From Rugosimonospora acidiphila (GTDB taxonomy: Bacteria > Actinomycetota > Actinomycetes > Mycobacteriales > Micromonosporaceae), in contig NZ_BAABJQ010000005.1 of the NCBI RefSeq assembly GCF_039543385.1, positions 372,001 to 436,000 of the forward strand: 64,000 bases of DNA, read 5' to 3'. Each line of letters opens with the position of its first letter. Position 1 is the stretch's first letter. Below the pieces are notes generated by a model. It was not told the DNA's origin. It saw nothing but the letters and a program-made list of their open reading frames with translations, and ran no database searches. The position numbers were made by a program, and so were the translations under genes. This document shows, piece by piece, positions 60,921 to 64,000 of this stretch.

Positions 60921-61414
60921 CGCGCTCCGGCACCGGCCGGGAGGCCGATCTCTTCTACGAGGACCTCGCCCCGGGCCTGGTCTTCGACCTCGGGGTGGCC
61001 GACGTCAACGAGGGCGAGATGCTCGCCTTCGCGCGCCGGTTCGATCCGCAGTGGTACCACGTCGACGAGTCCCTCGCCGCGGAGAGCGCGTACGGCGCCG
61101 TGATCGCCAGCGGTTTCTACACGGTGAGCCTGTTCATGCGCGCCTACGTCGATCATGTACTCGACCGGGCCGCGGCAGCCGCGTCGCCCGGCATGGAGGA
61201 GCTGCGCTGGACCGCCCCGGTCTACGCCGGCGACCGGCTGGCGGTGCGCTTGGAGATCATCGACCGGGCCCCGTCCCGCGCCCGGCCGGGCTTCGGCACG
61301 GTCGTACTGGCGGCGACCATGACTCGGCTCGGAGCGGACGGCGAGCCCGAGGACGACGTGCTGCGCACCCGGTTCCGGGGCTGGTTCGCGCTGCGACCGC
61401 CCGCGACGCGGTAA
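60917..61414 (+). CDS. MaoC-like hot-dog dehydratase
   Basis: 165 residues. The hydratase motif FARRFDPQWYHVDESLAAES followed by GAVIASGFYTVSLFMR holds the catalytic Asp/His, and LRWTAPVYAGDRLAVRLEI is the second family block. It probably hydrates an enoyl thioester; the substrate is unknown. ATG 60917 overlaps the second gtrA stop (ATGA), an odd operon partner for a membrane flippase-like protein. Confidence 0.88.
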   Translation: MTRSGTGREADLFYEDLAPGLVFDLGVADVNEGEMLAFARRFDPQWYHVDESLAAESAYGAVIASGFYTVSLFMRAYVDHVLDRAAAAASPGMEELRWTAPVYAGDRLAVRLEIIDRAPSRARPGFGTVVLAATMTRLGADGEPEDDVLRTRFRGWFALRPPATR

Positions 61415-61530
61415 CCAGCGATACCACCTCGTACCGGTTCGCACCACTTCGCACCGATTCACGGCGGGGTGACCGCATCGTCAGCGATCCTGATCCGGTG
61501 CGATCCGGATCGACGATTCGAACGCGGTAG

Positions 61531-61588
61531 CCGGTGGCCGGTGGGCCGGGCCGGTGGTCGGGCCTCGGCCCGGCCCACCGGCCACCGG
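61531..61588. terminator. 22-bp perfect hairpin between convergent genes
   Basis: The 22-nt arm at 61531-61552 (starting CCGGTGGCCGG) is exactly complementary to 61567-61588, with a 14-nt loop. It lies just past the 3' end of the PH-domain gene and 117 nt past MaoC. No U tract. Confidence 0.7.
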
Positions 61589-61596
61589 TGCGCGAG

Positions 61597-62172
61597 TCAC
61601 TCGTCCCTGCCGCCCTTGCGCACCTTGGTCCGAGCGATGTCCTCGGCCAGCGCCTCCCGGTCGTCGTCGCCGAAGGTGTGCGAGTCGTGGTCCGCCTCGA
61701 CCAGCTCGTACAGCCGGCTCTGCACCGGCTCCACGTGCGGGATCTCCTTCAGCACCACCTGGCCGCGCTCGCCGGCCGACTCGATGACCAGCGTGCCGCA
61801 GCCCAGCATCCGCTCGAAGAACGTGTGGTGGAACGACACGTCGTTGACCCGGCCGAGCGGGATGTCCCGACCGTTCCGGGAGAACACGCCCTCCCGCATG
61901 ATGACCCGCTCGTTGGTGAACACGTAGTGAGTGGTCCGCCACTTCATCCAGGGCCAGACCGTCAGCCACAAAACCAGAATCAGACCGACAACACCCAGCA
62001 CGACCAGGGCCACGCTGGACCAGCTCTCGTCGGGCAGGTAGAACCAAGCCGCACCGATGCCAATAATCACCACGACCAGCACCAGGACCGGCCGTACCAT
62101 TGCCTTCCAGTGCGGGTGCAGGTGGATCTCGACGTGCTCGTCCTTGGTGAGCACACTCTCCGGGAATCCCAC
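61597..62172 (-). CDS. PH-domain membrane protein (bPH2 / YdbS-like)
   Basis: 191 residues. An acidic N terminus (LTKDEHVEIHLHPHWKAM), two membrane helices (PVLVLVVVIIGIGAAWFYL, SVALVVLGVVGLILVLWLTVWP) and a C-terminal bacterial PH domain, TTHYVFTNERVIMREGVFSRNG with DIPLGRVNDVSFHHTFFERMLGCGTL. A membrane scaffold role is inferred. AAGGAGG lies 5 nt before GTG 62172; the GTG at 62175 is too close. Confidence 0.87.
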   Translation of the reverse strand: MGFPESVLTKDEHVEIHLHPHWKAMVRPVLVLVVVIIGIGAAWFYLPDESWSSVALVVLGVVGLILVLWLTVWPWMKWRTTHYVFTNERVIMREGVFSRNGRDIPLGRVNDVSFHHTFFERMLGCGTLVIESAGERGQVVLKEIPHVEPVQSRLYELVEADHDSHTFGDDDREALAEDIARTKVRKGGRDE

Positions 62173-62242
62173 CACAACCTCCTTATAGACAGACGGATGT
62201 GACGGTAGCGGTATCCCGCTAATTTTTGGGTCAGGCAGACGC

Positions 62243-63064
62243 CTATCTCAGATGAACTATGTCCCCTGAAGCGACCGCTGTCACCTTCTGCTCGTCGTCG
62301 ATCACCAGCAGTCGACCATCACCGTCCACATCGGAGGCCGTACCCGTCAGCGTGGCGCTCCCGGGCAGCATCACGCGTACCGGCGTGCCGAGCGTCGCGC
62401 ACGCCGCCCGGTACGCGTCGCGCAGCCCGCACGCGTCGGCGTCCCCGGCCGCCTCGCGCCAGAGCCCGTACCAGTCGGCCAGTTCCCGGAGCACGGCGCG
62501 CAACAGCGGATCCCGGTCGGTGCAGGCGGAGCCGGCCAGCGTCAGGGAGATGGCATCCTCGCGGGGCAGTTCGTCGCTGCTCAACGTCACGTTGAGCCCC
62601 ATGCCCACCACCACCGCGCCGTCCGACCCGGCCTCGGCGAGGATCCCGGCACACTTGCGGTCATCGATCAACAGATCATTGGGCCACTTGAGCAGCGCGT
62701 CCACCTCACCCAGCCGGCGCACCGACGCGGCCAGCGCGACGCCGGCGAGCAGCGGCAGCCACCCGTACCGCGCCCCCGGCACCGCCGGGCCGGGCCGCAG
62801 CAGCACGCTGACCGCGAGCCCCGCCCGCGGCGGAGACTCCCACCGCCGGCCCAGCCGGCCGCGCCCGGCGGTCTGCTGCTCCGCGACCACGACCAGGCCC
62901 TCGGCGGCGCCCTCCCGCGCGGCGCGGGCCACGTCGGCGTTGGTGGACTCGGTCCGGTCGACCACCTCCAGCGCGGACCACAGCCCGCCCGGCCTCACCA
63001 GCGCGCGGCGGAGGGCTGCGGCGGACAGCGGCGGACGGTCGAGTCTGGCGTACGGCGACGACAC
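62243..63064 (-). CDS. birA: biotin-[acetyl-CoA-carboxylase] ligase
   Basis: 273 residues. The catalytic EQQTAGRGRLGRRWESPP loop binds biotinyl-AMP; LKWPNDLLIDDRKCAGIL and VVGMGLNVTLS are the other signature blocks. The C-terminal SH3-like domain is present and the N-terminal HTH of repressor-type BirA is absent, so it is a monofunctional ligase. GTG 63064 lies 6 nt behind TAGGGT. It is divergent from a biotin-dependent carboxylase subunit gene. Confidence 0.93.
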   Translation of the reverse strand: MSSPYARLDRPPLSAAALRRALVRPGGLWSALEVVDRTESTNADVARAAREGAAEGLVVVAEQQTAGRGRLGRRWESPPRAGLAVSVLLRPGPAVPGARYGWLPLLAGVALAASVRRLGEVDALLKWPNDLLIDDRKCAGILAEAGSDGAVVVGMGLNVTLSSDELPREDAISLTLAGSACTDRDPLLRAVLRELADWYGLWREAAGDADACGLRDAYRAACATLGTPVRVMLPGSATLTGTASDVDGDGRLLVIDDEQKVTAVASGDIVHLR

Positions 63065-63070
63065 GCGACG

Positions 63071-63076
63071 ACCCTA
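63071..63076 (-). promoter_or_regulatory. -10 box (TAGGGT) for leaderless birA
   Basis: TAGGGT on the minus strand ends 6 nt before the GTG at 63064. Confidence 0.5.
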
Positions 63077-63194
63077 CCCGGCAGCGCGGCCCGGTCGGGC
63101 GGTGACGCGGGCGAGCAACGCTCACCCCCTCCGGGCGGACCGGCCACCGGCAGTGATGTTCATCCTTGATCAAAACCATCGCGAGCGGGGCCGC

Positions 63195-63200
63195 TAGCAT
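63195..63200 (+). promoter_or_regulatory. -10 box (TAGCAT) for the leaderless carboxylase gene
   Basis: TAGCAT ends 7 nt before the ATG at 63208. Confidence 0.5.
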
Positions 63201-63207
63201 CGCCAGC

Positions 63208-64000
<793 letters not shown>

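Overview
The window is chromosomal DNA of a very GC-rich actinomycete. Third codon positions are almost all G or C, GTG starts are frequent, and many genes appear to start directly behind a TAnnnT -10 box with no ribosome binding site. Lineage markers are a mycothiol gene (mshB), an actinobacterial-type dapD, a GTP-dependent PEP carboxykinase, a three-gene SdhCAB complex, PhoH2, a short Z-prenyl synthase and DUF4245/glpX/xseAB/ispH neighbours. The gene set fits Micromonosporaceae or a close relative, but I cannot name the genus from sequence alone. There is no integrase, transposase, CRISPR array, rRNA or tRNA that I can see; this is mostly a core-genome stretch with a few accessory patches.

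Layout. 1-5.6 kb: edge of a UvrD-type helicase, a LOG-family protein and the succinylase lysine/meso-DAP genes dapE, dapD and dapC, with ferredoxin fdxA overlapping dapC. 5.6-9.6 kb: a GNAT acetyltransferase, membrane proteins and mshB. 9.7-15.2 kb: an S9 peptidase, a pterin dehydratase and the tldD/tldE protease pair. 15.6-19.1 kb: succinate dehydrogenase sdhCAB. 19.1-23.1 kb: small genes (UPF0548, Nudix, a pterin-dehydratase-like protein without the usual catalytic histidines, TetR with a damaged divergent gene, ychF). 23.4-27.0 kb: an APC transporter and an Nramp-like transporter. 27.0-31.9 kb: a beta-mannosidase / LacI / ROK kinase regulon with matched operators. 32-36 kb: HIT protein, esterase, and alkylation repair (Ada-AlkA fusion plus Ogt). 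36-39.7 kb: an asymmetric heterodimeric ABC exporter. 39.8-49.8 kb: DUF1349, a repeat protein, rmuC, ispH, xseAB, a lipoprotein, DUF4245, glpX, a DMT transporter and a TetR with twin operators. 49.8-54.0 kb: ferredoxin reductase, rhomboid, a secreted transglycosylase with a structured leader, and PhoH2. 54.0-56.6 kb: an islet of small unknown genes and an HTH regulator. 56.6-64 kb: Z-prenyl synthase, PEPCK, two GtrA proteins, MaoC, a PH-domain protein, birA and the start of an acyl-CoA carboxylase beta subunit.

How genes work together. DapC, DapD and DapE are consecutive steps of DAP synthesis. GlpX and PEPCK are gluconeogenic. FdxA and the ferredoxin-NADP reductase could be redox partners. 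BirA would biotinylate the carrier subunit that serves the divergent carboxylase. The mannosidase would release mannose for the ROK kinase under the intervening LacI protein. Three Crp-like sites (PEPCK, transglycosylase, pterin-like gene) suggest a cAMP-receptor link.

The signals most worth checking are: the shared LacI operator/promoter architecture; a nested-stem RNA element in front of the transglycosylase, next to a Crp-like site; tandem duplications that repeatedly include the stop codon of minus-strand genes; a dapC that seems to start at CTG; and the large set of leaderless promoters.
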